Source: Longimycelium tulufanense
Lineage (GTDB): Bacteria > Actinomycetota > Actinomycetes > Mycobacteriales > Pseudonocardiaceae
Assembly: GCF_014645795.1 (NCBI RefSeq)
Contig: NZ_BMMK01000027.1
Span: forward strand, 1-64,000
Length of the DNA stretch: 64,000 nucleotides
Direction of reading: 5' to 3'
Shown here: positions 54,635 to 62,863 of the stretch, piece after piece
Layout of the letters: every line of letters starts with the position of its first letter
How positions within the stretch are numbered: the stretch's first letter is position 1
Translations under genes and position numbers: made by a program
The notes under the pieces: model-generated
The model's database searches: none
Told to the model about the DNA's origin: nothing
What the model saw: the letters and a program-made list of their open reading frames with translations, nothing else

Positions 54635-55828
54635 ATGGCAAGAACAGGCAGGCAACCACGCCACGGGCGTCACCGGCTTCCCAAGCCGCTCAAGGCCCTG
54701 GCGTTCGCTGCGGCGGCCCTCGTTCTTGGCGGGGCCGCCATCACCGTGGGCAACGCCTTCGCCACCGGTAGCTACCAGGCTAAGCCGGGTCGCAACGGGG
54801 AGCAACGGAACAACAGCGCCGAGTTCCGTGGTGCGGACCGTGACGGGGGATTCGACGGTCTTGTTCCGAACTTCGACACCAGGTCGAACAGGGGATTCGA
54901 CCAGGGTGGTCGGCGGAGGTTCGATCAGGGCGGCAACCGGAACCTCGGCGCGACCGGACCGTTCCGGCGGGACTTCGTGGACATCCGGGCCGTGCGGCCG
55001 AAGCAGGACTCGTTCCAGGTCCGGGAGTCCGGCTCGGCCGGCACGTTCGTCGCGCAGTGCGGTCGGAACGAGGGCGGCCAGCGCAACTCGGACAACCTCG
55101 TGATCAGTCCGGGCAAGGTCAACGCGGCCCAGCACATGCACGACTACGTGGGCAACAAGTCCACCAACGCGTTCTCCACCAACCGGAGCCTGTTGCAGGC
55201 CGACACGACGTGTCGCGGTGGTGACAAGTCGACCTACTACTGGCCGGTGGTCCGGGTGCGCACGGGCCAGGACGGCGACCAGTTCCTGCCGGGCGGTGGC
55301 CGGGACGGCAACTTCGGCAAGATCGTGACGCCCTCCGACGTCCGACTGGAGTTCCGTGGAAATCCCCTCAGCAAGGTATTTCCAATGCCGCGTTTCTTGC
55401 GCATGATCACAGGTGACGCGAAGGCTGGAACGAACGGTAACAAGAACGTGGCGGCGAAGTGGACGTGTACTGGATTCGAGAACCGGACAACTCGGAAATA
55501 TCCGATCTGTCCGCAGGGTAGCCAGGTCAAGCGAGTCCTGGAGTTTCCCAACTGTTGGGACGGACGCAGCCTGGACAGCAAGGACCACCGGGCACACACC
55601 GCGTTCGCCAACAACGGGTTCTGCCCGCGTGGGACCCGACCCGTCCCGCAGCTGCGCATGCTGCTCACCTACGACGTTCCGGCCGGCGTGACCTACGCAC
55701 TGGACAGTTTCCCCGAGCAACAGCACAATCCCATTACCGACCACTCGGCTTTCCTTAACGTGATGCCTGATCAACTGATGAGGTTCGCGGTCAACTGCAT
55801 CAACAGCGGCCAGCGCTGCGGCGGTTGA
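54635..55828 (+). CDS. DUF1996 secreted protein, copy 2
   Basis: A 397-residue paralogue of the preceding gene with the same N-terminal RHRLPKPLKALAFAAAA segment and domain. It differs by a longer Arg/Gly/Asp-rich linker (about 45-105) containing FDQGG repeats. The His motif reads HMHDYVGN, so one His of copy 1 is Met here. AGGTGA precedes the ATG at 54635. The terminator upstream means it probably has its own promoter. Confidence 0.85.
   Translation: MARTGRQPRHGRHRLPKPLKALAFAAAALVLGGAAITVGNAFATGSYQAKPGRNGEQRNNSAEFRGADRDGGFDGLVPNFDTRSNRGFDQGGRRRFDQGGNRNLGATGPFRRDFVDIRAVRPKQDSFQVRESGSAGTFVAQCGRNEGGQRNSDNLVISPGKVNAAQHMHDYVGNKSTNAFSTNRSLLQADTTCRGGDKSTYYWPVVRVRTGQDGDQFLPGGGRDGNFGKIVTPSDVRLEFRGNPLSKVFPMPRFLRMITGDAKAGTNGNKNVAAKWTCTGFENRTTRKYPICPQGSQVKRVLEFPNCWDGRSLDSKDHRAHTAFANNGFCPRGTRPVPQLRMLLTYDVPAGVTYALDSFPEQQHNPITDHSAFLNVMPDQLMRFAVNCINSGQRCGG
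55151..55185 (+). repeat. 35-bp block identical in both DUF1996 genes (second copy)
   Basis: Matches 53864-53898 exactly. Confidence 0.7.
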
Positions 55829-55995
55829 TCAATACGTGCGCTCATCCGCTCCGTGCGGCAGGAGGTGCTACCGCAAGGTTCCATTCCCCGGATCTCCCTT
55901 CCACACCGCACTATGCCCGTCGTCCGCAGCGGCTTCCCCCGCCCGCCATCCCCGCCGCGGTCGACGGGTTCCCCCGTGACACCGGAGGCCCCGAC

Positions 55996-56835
55996 GTGTT
56001 CAGCCGTCTCACCGTGCTGGCGGCAGCTATCACTCCGCACGATTCCGGTGTACGTCAGATGGCGGCGCTCTCCGCGCGACTGGCGTACGTGATGATGTGT
56101 CTGACCCTGTGCTGGGGGGTGTTGACCGCGACCGGCTGGGTACGCCGTACGACGGGGCGGCAGGCGTTACGCAGCGGACACATGGTCCTGGCAACACTCA
56201 CACTGGCGTTCGGAACGCTGCACGCCGCAGCGTTCACGTTTCTCGACGAACATTTCAGCGTTGTACAGCTGATCATCCCGTTCGTCGGCCCGACCCGACA
56301 CGCGTTCGGGATCATCGGCCTGGAGCTGATGTTCGCGGTCGCGATCACGGTCGGGATGCGGAAACTCATGTTCTACCGCAACTGGCTGCGGATCCATCAG
56401 CTCGCGTATCCCGCTGTTGGGCTCACTGTCATCCACTCCTGGTTCGGTGCGGCGGCGAACGGACATCTCAGCCTGTTGTGGTTGGCGGGGCTCACCCTGC
56501 TGGTACCGACGGTGACCATCACCATCCTGCGGTTCCTGCCGGTGGAGACCCTCGCCCGGATTGGTCTCGTGGAGGCCGAGCCGGTCGGGCCGACCGGTCC
56601 GACGGACGACCCAGGGGGTTCGGCGCGGACGCAACGGATCAACGTCAGCGTCGACAACCAACGTTGTCGACGCTACGGAATCTGCCAGGCCGAGGCGCCA
56701 CAGGTGTTCCAACTGACTGAAGACGGCCGGCTGCACTACGAGCGCCGGCCGGACCCCCGGGACTCCGCGCAGGCACGCGCGGCCGCCCGGGCCTGCCCGA
56801 CGAGAGCAATCGAATTGCGGGAAAACACGCGGTGA
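55996..56835 (+). CDS. di-heme ferric-reductase-like membrane protein fused to a ferredoxin
   Basis: The 279-residue product has five to six membrane helices (about 25-47, 62-82, 105-122, 132-150, 159-178). His62/His76 lie on one helix and His134/His147 on another, the 13-14 residue spacing of two stacked b-type hemes in ferric-reductase-like proteins. The C-terminal domain (about 213-275) is a single-cluster ferredoxin with Cys224, Cys230 and Cys267 (RCRRYGIC and ACPTRAI), of the three-cysteine kind seen with P450s. GGAGG precedes the GTG. It overlaps the reductase gene by 4 bp. Together they could move electrons from NAD(P)H through FAD and Fe-S to the hemes and across the membrane. Confidence 0.8.
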   Translation: MFSRLTVLAAAITPHDSGVRQMAALSARLAYVMMCLTLCWGVLTATGWVRRTTGRQALRSGHMVLATLTLAFGTLHAAAFTFLDEHFSVVQLIIPFVGPTRHAFGIIGLELMFAVAITVGMRKLMFYRNWLRIHQLAYPAVGLTVIHSWFGAAANGHLSLLWLAGLTLLVPTVTITILRFLPVETLARIGLVEAEPVGPTGPTDDPGGSARTQRINVSVDNQRCRRYGICQAEAPQVFQLTEDGRLHYERRPDPRDSAQARAAARACPTRAIELRENTR

Positions 56836-58145
56836 GGGAGATGGAGCACATTGTCGTGGTGGGCGGAGGGCTGGCCGGCCTCCGCGCCGCCGAGCGCCTC
56901 CGTGAGCTGGGTTTCGACGGCAGGCTGACGATCTTCGGGTCGGAGCGGCACGGCCCGTACCACCGACCTGCCCTGTCCAAGGGAATGCTGACCGGAGAGG
57001 AGCACCCCCGCGACGTCTCGCTGCCCAGCTACTGCGAGCTGGACGCGGTGTGGCGGCTGAACTCACCGGTGCGGCACCTGGACCCCCGACGCCGCCTGCT
57101 GCAGCTGCCCGGTGGGGAGACGGTGCGGTATGACGGCTTGGTCATCGCCACCGGGGTCGAGCCGCGCCACCTGGAAGGCGCGCCGTTCCAGGATCCCCGG
57201 GTGCACATGCTGCGCACCCTTGACAACTCGATCACGTTGCAACGCAACATTGCGGCCAGCCGCGGTCCCGTTGTCGTGATCGGCGGTGGTTTCACCGGCT
57301 GCGAGGTGGCCTGCAGCATGGTGGACATCGGGCGGGAGGTCGCCATCGTCGGCCGCTCGGCCCCGTTGCTGGGCAACGTTCTGGGCAAGGACCTGGGCGG
57401 TCGACTCACCGACCTGCACCGGCACCACGGTGTCCGGCTCGCCTTGGGCGTGCGCATCCTGCACTGGGTTCCCCAGCGGTACGGCATCGCGCTGCACCTG
57501 TCCGACGGCCAGTTCATCCTGGCCGCCGCCGTGGTGGTGTCGGTCGGCTCGGTGCCTTCGGTGAGCTGGTTGCGCGGTTCCGACCTGGTGCTGGAGGACG
57601 GGGTACTGTGCGAGGCCACCTGCCACGTGGTGGGTGCGACCGACGTGGTGGCCGCCGGGGACGTGGCGCGTTGGCCGAACCTGCGGTTCGACAACACACC
57701 GCGCCGGGTGGAGCACTGGCTCAACGCGGTCGAGATGGGACGCCACGCCGCGGAGAGCCTGCTCGCCGGGAGCCGGGACGCGCGCCCGTTCACCCCGATG
57801 CCACGGTTCTGGTCCGAGCAACACGGGGTGCGCATCATGGCTGCGGGAATGCCCAAGCTCGGCACCGACACCATCCCGTTGACGGCACCGGACCGCGGCG
57901 ATCGCGTGGTCACCGGCTACGTGCGGGAGGGCCGCCTCATCGGGATCGTGGGGCTGGACAATCCGCGTGCGGTGTTGGCCTGGACCGACGAGCTGGAACG
58001 GCAGACCCAGCCGCGGACGATCCCGACGCGGAACCGCTACCTGCGCACGCCCGACGAGGGATCCCGGTCGCAGCCGCGGATGTCGGCCGGTGAGCGGGAG
58101 AAGACCCAGTTCCTGCTCAAGACGCAACTGAGGACGCGAGTCTGA
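56832..58145 (+). CDS. FAD-dependent ferredoxin reductase-like oxidoreductase
   Basis: The 437-residue enzyme has FAD-binding VVGGGLAGLRAA near the N-terminus, PYHRPALSKG, the NAD-binding VVIGGGFTGCEVA, and ATDVVAAGDVARW near the FAD end, as in putidaredoxin/rubredoxin-type reductases. It should take electrons from NAD(P)H to the ferredoxin domain of the coupled upstream protein. GTG overlaps the preceding stop. ATG at 56841 is an alternative. The C-terminal tail past residue 400 is longer than usual and basic. Confidence 0.88.
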   Translation: MREMEHIVVVGGGLAGLRAAERLRELGFDGRLTIFGSERHGPYHRPALSKGMLTGEEHPRDVSLPSYCELDAVWRLNSPVRHLDPRRRLLQLPGGETVRYDGLVIATGVEPRHLEGAPFQDPRVHMLRTLDNSITLQRNIAASRGPVVVIGGGFTGCEVACSMVDIGREVAIVGRSAPLLGNVLGKDLGGRLTDLHRHHGVRLALGVRILHWVPQRYGIALHLSDGQFILAAAVVVSVGSVPSVSWLRGSDLVLEDGVLCEATCHVVGATDVVAAGDVARWPNLRFDNTPRRVEHWLNAVEMGRHAAESLLAGSRDARPFTPMPRFWSEQHGVRIMAAGMPKLGTDTIPLTAPDRGDRVVTGYVREGRLIGIVGLDNPRAVLAWTDELERQTQPRTIPTRNRYLRTPDEGSRSQPRMSAGEREKTQFLLKTQLRTRV

Positions 58146-58154
58146 TCCGGCTTC

Positions 58155-58199
58155 GTGGTGGGGAGACGGGAGGACGGCCTGTGCCCGTCTCCCCACCAC
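58155..58199. terminator. 16-bp stem terminator between reductase and LuxR genes
   Basis: GTGGTGGGGAGACGGG and its exact complement enclose 13 nt. The site serves two convergent genes. Confidence 0.8.
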
Positions 58200-58281
58200 C
58201 GGCTCCATCCCCCAGCAGCCCGCCTCTGTCCGTTGCGGCTGGTCCCATGAGGACATATCGGGTCGGTGCTCGGAATTCTGG

Positions 58282-61209
58282 TCAGGGTTCACCGAGCAGG
58301 TTGCGTTCGGCGAGGTACCGGGTCAGCGCGGTACGGGAGGAGAGTCCCAACCGCGCATAGACGTGCTGCAGGTGGGTGGTGACGGTTCGGCGGCTCAGGT
58401 AGAGGCGCTCGGCGATCTCGGCGTTGGACAGCCCGGCAGCCACCAGCCGGGACACCTCCAGTTCCCGGGCGGTGAACGCGGGCACCGGGCGGGACCGCGG
58501 TGCGGCCGGCCGCGCTCCCAGCTCGCGCAGCAGCGCCCGGGCGCGATCGGCCAGGGAACGGGCATTGACGCGCCGTGCAACGTCCAGCGCGCGTCGTGCC
58601 TCGGCAACCACTGGTTCGTCCGGTCGGCACGCCCGGGCCCAGTCCACTCTGGACCGTGCCGCCTCCACCGGCATACCCAGCTCGTCGAACGCGGCCACGG
58701 CCTGCGCGTGCGCGTCGGCCGCCTCCGTCCGGTCGCCCCAGGCAGTGCGCACCAGGCCGCGCAGCCGCGCCGCGTGACCGTTGAGGAACGGCGCGGTGGG
58801 TTCCAGGGCCAGGAGCTTCTCCGCGGTGGCCAGTGCCGCGGTGTGCGCTCCGCGCAGGACCTGGGCCTCGCCGAGCAGGGCCAGGATGAACGGGGGATAG
58901 CGGGTTGGCGCCGCGCCCAGTTGTTCGGCGGTCGCCAGCGCGGCTTCGGTGTCGCCCGCGTGCAGGGCCAGGACGGCGTCGACGAGGTCGACGGTCTCCC
59001 GCACCTCCGGGTCCAGTCGGTGTCCGCCGACGGCGCGCGCCTCGGCCAGCAACTCGGCCGCCACCCGGTGCCGCCCCTGGTGACCGGCGATCAGGGCACG
59101 TCCCGCCGAGCCGAGCGCGACCTGGCGCACCTCCCCGGTCCGGTGCCCAGTCGCGACCAGCTGCCCGGCGGTGTCCCAGGCGGGTTCCCACTCGCCCGCC
59201 AGGAAGTAACCGAGATACGCGCAGAATCGCGGGCCGGCCTCCAGCGCCGGAACACCGTCCCGACGCGCCTCGTCGAGGGCTTGCTCGGCCAGGGCGATCG
59301 CGGCCGGAGCACCGGACAGCGTCAGCTCGAGCAGGAACAGCGGCAGGTGGAACAGGACGGTGAGAGCCGGGTCGCCGGACTGCGGGGTCAACGGGAGGAC
59401 CTGGTCGGCCGCCCGGCGCGCCTCGGCATACCCGCCGTGGGTGAGCTGCCGGCTCATTCGCGCCACGGCGGCCACCGTGCGGGCCCGCGCCGAGCCCTGC
59501 CGGTCGGCCAGGTCGAGCAGCCGTCGCTCGTCGATCACCAGCCCCGCGGCCGGACCCGGGCGGCGGGACGCCAGCACCACCCGGGTCTCGGCCAGCCGGA
59601 TCAGCTCCTCGGCCGGGGCGTGCGGGCCGAGCAGCCGCTCGGCCTCGGCGACCGCGCGAGCGGCCCCTTCGGGGTCACCGTGGTCGTGCGCGGCCAACGC
59701 CCAGCGGCGCAGGCACCGCACCACCCCGGCCGGCTCGCCCGCATCCCGCCACGCCGCGGCCGCGTCGCGCCACGCGGACAGGGCGTCCACCACCCGGCCC
59801 GCGATGTCGTAGCCGATCGCGAGCTGCTCGGTGAGCCGGGGGAGCAGGTCGGTCCGACCTTGGCGGTGGGCCAGGTCGAGGGCTGCGGCGAGGTGGTCGA
59901 CCGCAACGTCCCCGCCCTGCCGGCGAAGGGCTTCCTCACCGGCGGCGTGACAGGCGCGCAGTGCCTGGTCGGGGTCGGCGAGTTCCCCCGCGGCGCGGTA
60001 CTGACGCGCGAGAACGCCCCGGTCGGGCACCCCGAGCAGGTCGAGCGCCCGGGCAAGGCCGATGTGCAGCGCACGCAGTCGGTCCGGCGGCACCAGGTCG
60101 CAGGCCATCTCGGCGTAGTAGGGGTGGGCCAGCCGGTAGCGGAGCCGCCCGGCCACGCTCTCCTTGCCGAGCAGGTCGCGACTGAGCAAGGAGAGGACGG
60201 CGTGGAACAGCTCGGTCTCGCTGCGCTGGGGAACGGCTGTGACGATCTCGTGGGTGGCGGCGTCGCCGGCGAGCGCGACGACGCGGAGCAGGTCCAGCTC
60301 GGCGGCGGACAGCTGGTCCAGGCGCGCGGCCACGGCATCGCGGAGCGTCGGTGGCACCGGAACCCCGTGGGCGAGCATCCACTCGCCGCGGCCCCGGCGG
60401 TAGAGCAGGCCCGCCGTCTGGAGGTACTGCACCAGGACCACCGCGAACAGCGGCAGCCCGGCAGCGTGCCGGGCGACCGCGTTGACCAGCGGCCGCGGTG
60501 GTGTGCCGTCGAGCAGGCCGGCCAGCAGGACCGCGAGCTCGTCCCGGTCCAGCCCCTCCAGGTGCCAGCACCGGGCCGCCGAGCCGGGCGCGATGGCGGT
60601 GGGCAGGGCACGTAACGCCGCGTCCACTGGCTCGCGGCCGAGCGGCCGACACGCACTCAGCAGCAGGACCGCGGTGTCGGGTACCCCGCGCGCGACGTAG
60701 CCCAGCAGCTCGACCGAGGCCACGTCGGCCCAGTGCAGGTCGTCCAGGAACAACGCCACCGGCCGGCGCGCGGCCAGCCGGGCGAGCAACTTGGCCACCG
60801 CCTCGAACAGCCGGGCCCGCTCCAGACCGCGTTCCCGGGCCGTGGGCGGGGGCGGGAGGTCCAGGTCGGCGAACAGCCGGCCCAGATCGGGCAGGCCGTG
60901 CACCACCCGGGCGCGGTCACTGGCGGGGAGCGCGCGCAGCAGTGGGCCGAGGGCCTCCAACCACACGCCGTAGGCGGCGTGCGGGCCGGGTGGCCGGCCC
61001 GCACCGGCCCCGACGGTGAATCCGCGCCGGGCGGCGAGGGCGAGCGCCTCGTGGCAGAGCCGGGTCTTGCCCACCCCGGGCTCCCCGTCGATGACGAGCA
61101 GCTCCCCGCGTGCCAGGACGACCCGGTCGACGATGTCGCGCAGGGCATCGATCTCGGTCTCCCGCCCCACCACGGGCAGCTCCGGCCCAGCCAGCACAGC
61201 AGTGCCCAT
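58282..61209 (-). CDS. large ATP-binding LuxR-family (LAL) transcriptional regulator
   Basis: The 975-residue protein has an N-terminal AAA/STAND ATPase with Walker A GEPGVGKT at 42-49 and Walker B LFLDDLHWAD. A long helical TPR-like middle follows. The C-terminal LuxR helix-turn-helix (about 905-960) reads FTARELEVSRLVAAGLSN, then TVTTHLQHVYARL. Such regulators activate secondary metabolism or sugar use after ligand and ATP binding. GGGAG precedes the ATG. It is a single gene, divergent from the acyl-CoA dehydrogenases. Its target cannot be told. Confidence 0.92.
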   Translation of the reverse strand: MGTAVLAGPELPVVGRETEIDALRDIVDRVVLARGELLVIDGEPGVGKTRLCHEALALAARRGFTVGAGAGRPPGPHAAYGVWLEALGPLLRALPASDRARVVHGLPDLGRLFADLDLPPPPTARERGLERARLFEAVAKLLARLAARRPVALFLDDLHWADVASVELLGYVARGVPDTAVLLLSACRPLGREPVDAALRALPTAIAPGSAARCWHLEGLDRDELAVLLAGLLDGTPPRPLVNAVARHAAGLPLFAVVLVQYLQTAGLLYRRGRGEWMLAHGVPVPPTLRDAVAARLDQLSAAELDLLRVVALAGDAATHEIVTAVPQRSETELFHAVLSLLSRDLLGKESVAGRLRYRLAHPYYAEMACDLVPPDRLRALHIGLARALDLLGVPDRGVLARQYRAAGELADPDQALRACHAAGEEALRRQGGDVAVDHLAAALDLAHRQGRTDLLPRLTEQLAIGYDIAGRVVDALSAWRDAAAAWRDAGEPAGVVRCLRRWALAAHDHGDPEGAARAVAEAERLLGPHAPAEELIRLAETRVVLASRRPGPAAGLVIDERRLLDLADRQGSARARTVAAVARMSRQLTHGGYAEARRAADQVLPLTPQSGDPALTVLFHLPLFLLELTLSGAPAAIALAEQALDEARRDGVPALEAGPRFCAYLGYFLAGEWEPAWDTAGQLVATGHRTGEVRQVALGSAGRALIAGHQGRHRVAAELLAEARAVGGHRLDPEVRETVDLVDAVLALHAGDTEAALATAEQLGAAPTRYPPFILALLGEAQVLRGAHTAALATAEKLLALEPTAPFLNGHAARLRGLVRTAWGDRTEAADAHAQAVAAFDELGMPVEAARSRVDWARACRPDEPVVAEARRALDVARRVNARSLADRARALLRELGARPAAPRSRPVPAFTARELEVSRLVAAGLSNAEIAERLYLSRRTVTTHLQHVYARLGLSSRTALTRYLAERNLLGEP

Positions 61210-61431
61210 CCGCTCCCACCCCCGCTCCGACCACGGCGTCTTCCCAGGTTGCCGCCTTCACACGTGCGGGGGGAGGGGCGGACGGCGCACTCCGCCCAGA
61301 CAGGCGGCGCAGACTGGGGTTATGCAGGGAACACGGGCGAGCCGCGGAGGGAACGCGGCGGACACCCGACGCGGCTGACGAGGTGGTGACCGGTGCCGCG
61401 GGGACTGTGACGTACGTCCCCAAGAGTTTGT

Positions 61432-61473
61432 TTACCGAGTAGTAAGTCTACTCTAGAGTAGATAGTGCGGTAA
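61432..61473 (+). promoter_or_regulatory. nested palindromes upstream of the acyl-CoA dehydrogenase operon
   Basis: The perfect 16-bp palindrome TCTACTCTAGAGTAGA is at 61447-61462. It is flanked by TTACCG (61432-61437) and CGGTAA (61468-61473), and a further GAGTAG half-site lies at 61437-61442. The cluster is AT-rich in a GC-rich background and 31 bp before the first start codon. It looks like a TetR-type operator for fatty-acid genes. Confidence 0.6.
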
Positions 61474-61503
61474 GCGACGTGTTCGACCTGGGTGGGAGTC
61501 CGG

Positions 61504-62832
61504 ATGGTCAGTACACAGCGGCGGGGACGGCCCCGCCGGGACGCGATCGGCCTCGGCCTGGCCTTCATCAACCGGCTCGCCGGCGTAGGACTGATTGACC
61601 GGCTGGGCCTGCGCAAGCCGGTGGAGCGAACGGTCTACCAGGCCGCCAAGACCGGGTTCCGCACCCTGGGCGCGGCCACCCGGACCTTCCAGTCCACGCA
61701 GCGGCAGGACAGGCCGGTGCGCCCGCCCGCCGCCGGCGAGGCGGGCCTGTTCGACCTGACCCCGTCCGAGGACCAGCAGCTGATCCGGGAGACGGTGGCC
61801 GAGTTCGCCGCCGAGCAGCTGCGCCCGGCCGCCGCCGAGGCGGACACCCGGTGCGCGCCCCCGGACGGCCTGCTCGACCGGGCCGGCGAGCTGGGCGTCA
61901 CCCTGGTCGGCATCCCCGAGCAGCTCGGCGGCGTCGGCGGTGAGCGGTCGGCGCTCACCAACGTGCTGGTCGCCGAGGCGATGGCGCACGGCGACATGGG
62001 CCTGGCCGTCGCGTGCCTGGCCCCGTCGGCGGTGAGCACCGCCCTGGTGCTGTGGGGGGACGAGCACCAGCAGGCCACCTACCTGCCGGCGTTCGTCAGC
62101 GAGCACGTGCCGCCGGCCGCGCTGGCACTGCAGGAGCCCCGGCCGCTGTTCGACCCGCTCGACCCGAAGACCCGCGCGCGGCGCGTGGGCGGCGGTTTCG
62201 TCCTCGACGGCGTCAAGTCGTTCGTGGCCCGGGCCGCCGACGCCGAGCTGTTCGTGGTGTCGGCGAACCTGGACGGCACGCCGGCCCTGTTCCTGCTGGA
62301 GTCCGACACCGCGGGGATCGTGATCGAGGCCGACCCGGGGATGGGCTTGCGTGCGGCCGGCATGGGGCGGCTGCTGCTGGACAACGTGTCGGTGCCGGCC
62401 ACGGCACTGCTGGGGCGCGCCGACGAGCTCCGCGAGTGCGTACGCCTGTCCCGGCTCGCGTGGTGCGCGCTGGCCGTGGGCACCGGCCAGGCCGTGCTCG
62501 ACTACGTCGTCCCCTACGTCAACGAGCGGGAGGCGTTCGGCGAGCCGATCAGCCACCGCCAGGGCGTGGCGTTCAGGGTGGCCGACATCGGCATCGAACT
62601 GGAGGGCATGCGCCTGGTGACCTACCGCGCCGCGAGCCGCGCCGAGCAGGGCCTGCCGTACGCGCGCGAGGTCGCACTGGCCCGGAAGCTGTGTGTGGAC
62701 AAGGGAATGGCCATCGGCAGCGACGGCGTGCAGCTGCTCGGCGGTCACGGCTTCGTCAAGGAACATCCGGTCGAACGGTGGTACCGCGACCTGCGGGCCA
62801 TCGGGGTGGCCGAAGGCGTCGTCCTCGTCTAA
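61504..62832 (+). CDS. acyl-CoA dehydrogenase family protein
   Basis: The 442-residue protein has an N-terminal extension of about 75 residues (helical, containing AFINRLAGVGLIDRLGLRKP) and then the acyl-CoA dehydrogenase fold: helical N-domain (LTPSEDQQLIRETVAEFA), beta middle domain, and C-terminal helices (VNEREAFGEPISHRQGVAF, VQLLGGHGFVKEHPVER). It introduces a double bond into acyl-CoA with FAD. From memory the pair resembles mycobacterial FadE24/FadE23, but I leave the symbol blank. GGTGGGAG precedes the ATG. The operator cluster lies just upstream. Confidence 0.88.
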   Translation: MVSTQRRGRPRRDAIGLGLAFINRLAGVGLIDRLGLRKPVERTVYQAAKTGFRTLGAATRTFQSTQRQDRPVRPPAAGEAGLFDLTPSEDQQLIRETVAEFAAEQLRPAAAEADTRCAPPDGLLDRAGELGVTLVGIPEQLGGVGGERSALTNVLVAEAMAHGDMGLAVACLAPSAVSTALVLWGDEHQQATYLPAFVSEHVPPAALALQEPRPLFDPLDPKTRARRVGGGFVLDGVKSFVARAADAELFVVSANLDGTPALFLLESDTAGIVIEADPGMGLRAAGMGRLLLDNVSVPATALLGRADELRECVRLSRLAWCALAVGTGQAVLDYVVPYVNEREAFGEPISHRQGVAFRVADIGIELEGMRLVTYRAASRAEQGLPYAREVALARKLCVDKGMAIGSDGVQLLGGHGFVKEHPVERWYRDLRAIGVAEGVVLV

Positions 62833-62863
62833 CGGGACTCGGATCCGTCTGGGAGTAGTGGAC

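Noticed and set aside
58363-60615. A 750-residue plus-strand open frame
   Set aside because: Antisense to the LAL regulator, without a ribosome-binding site or recognisable domain.
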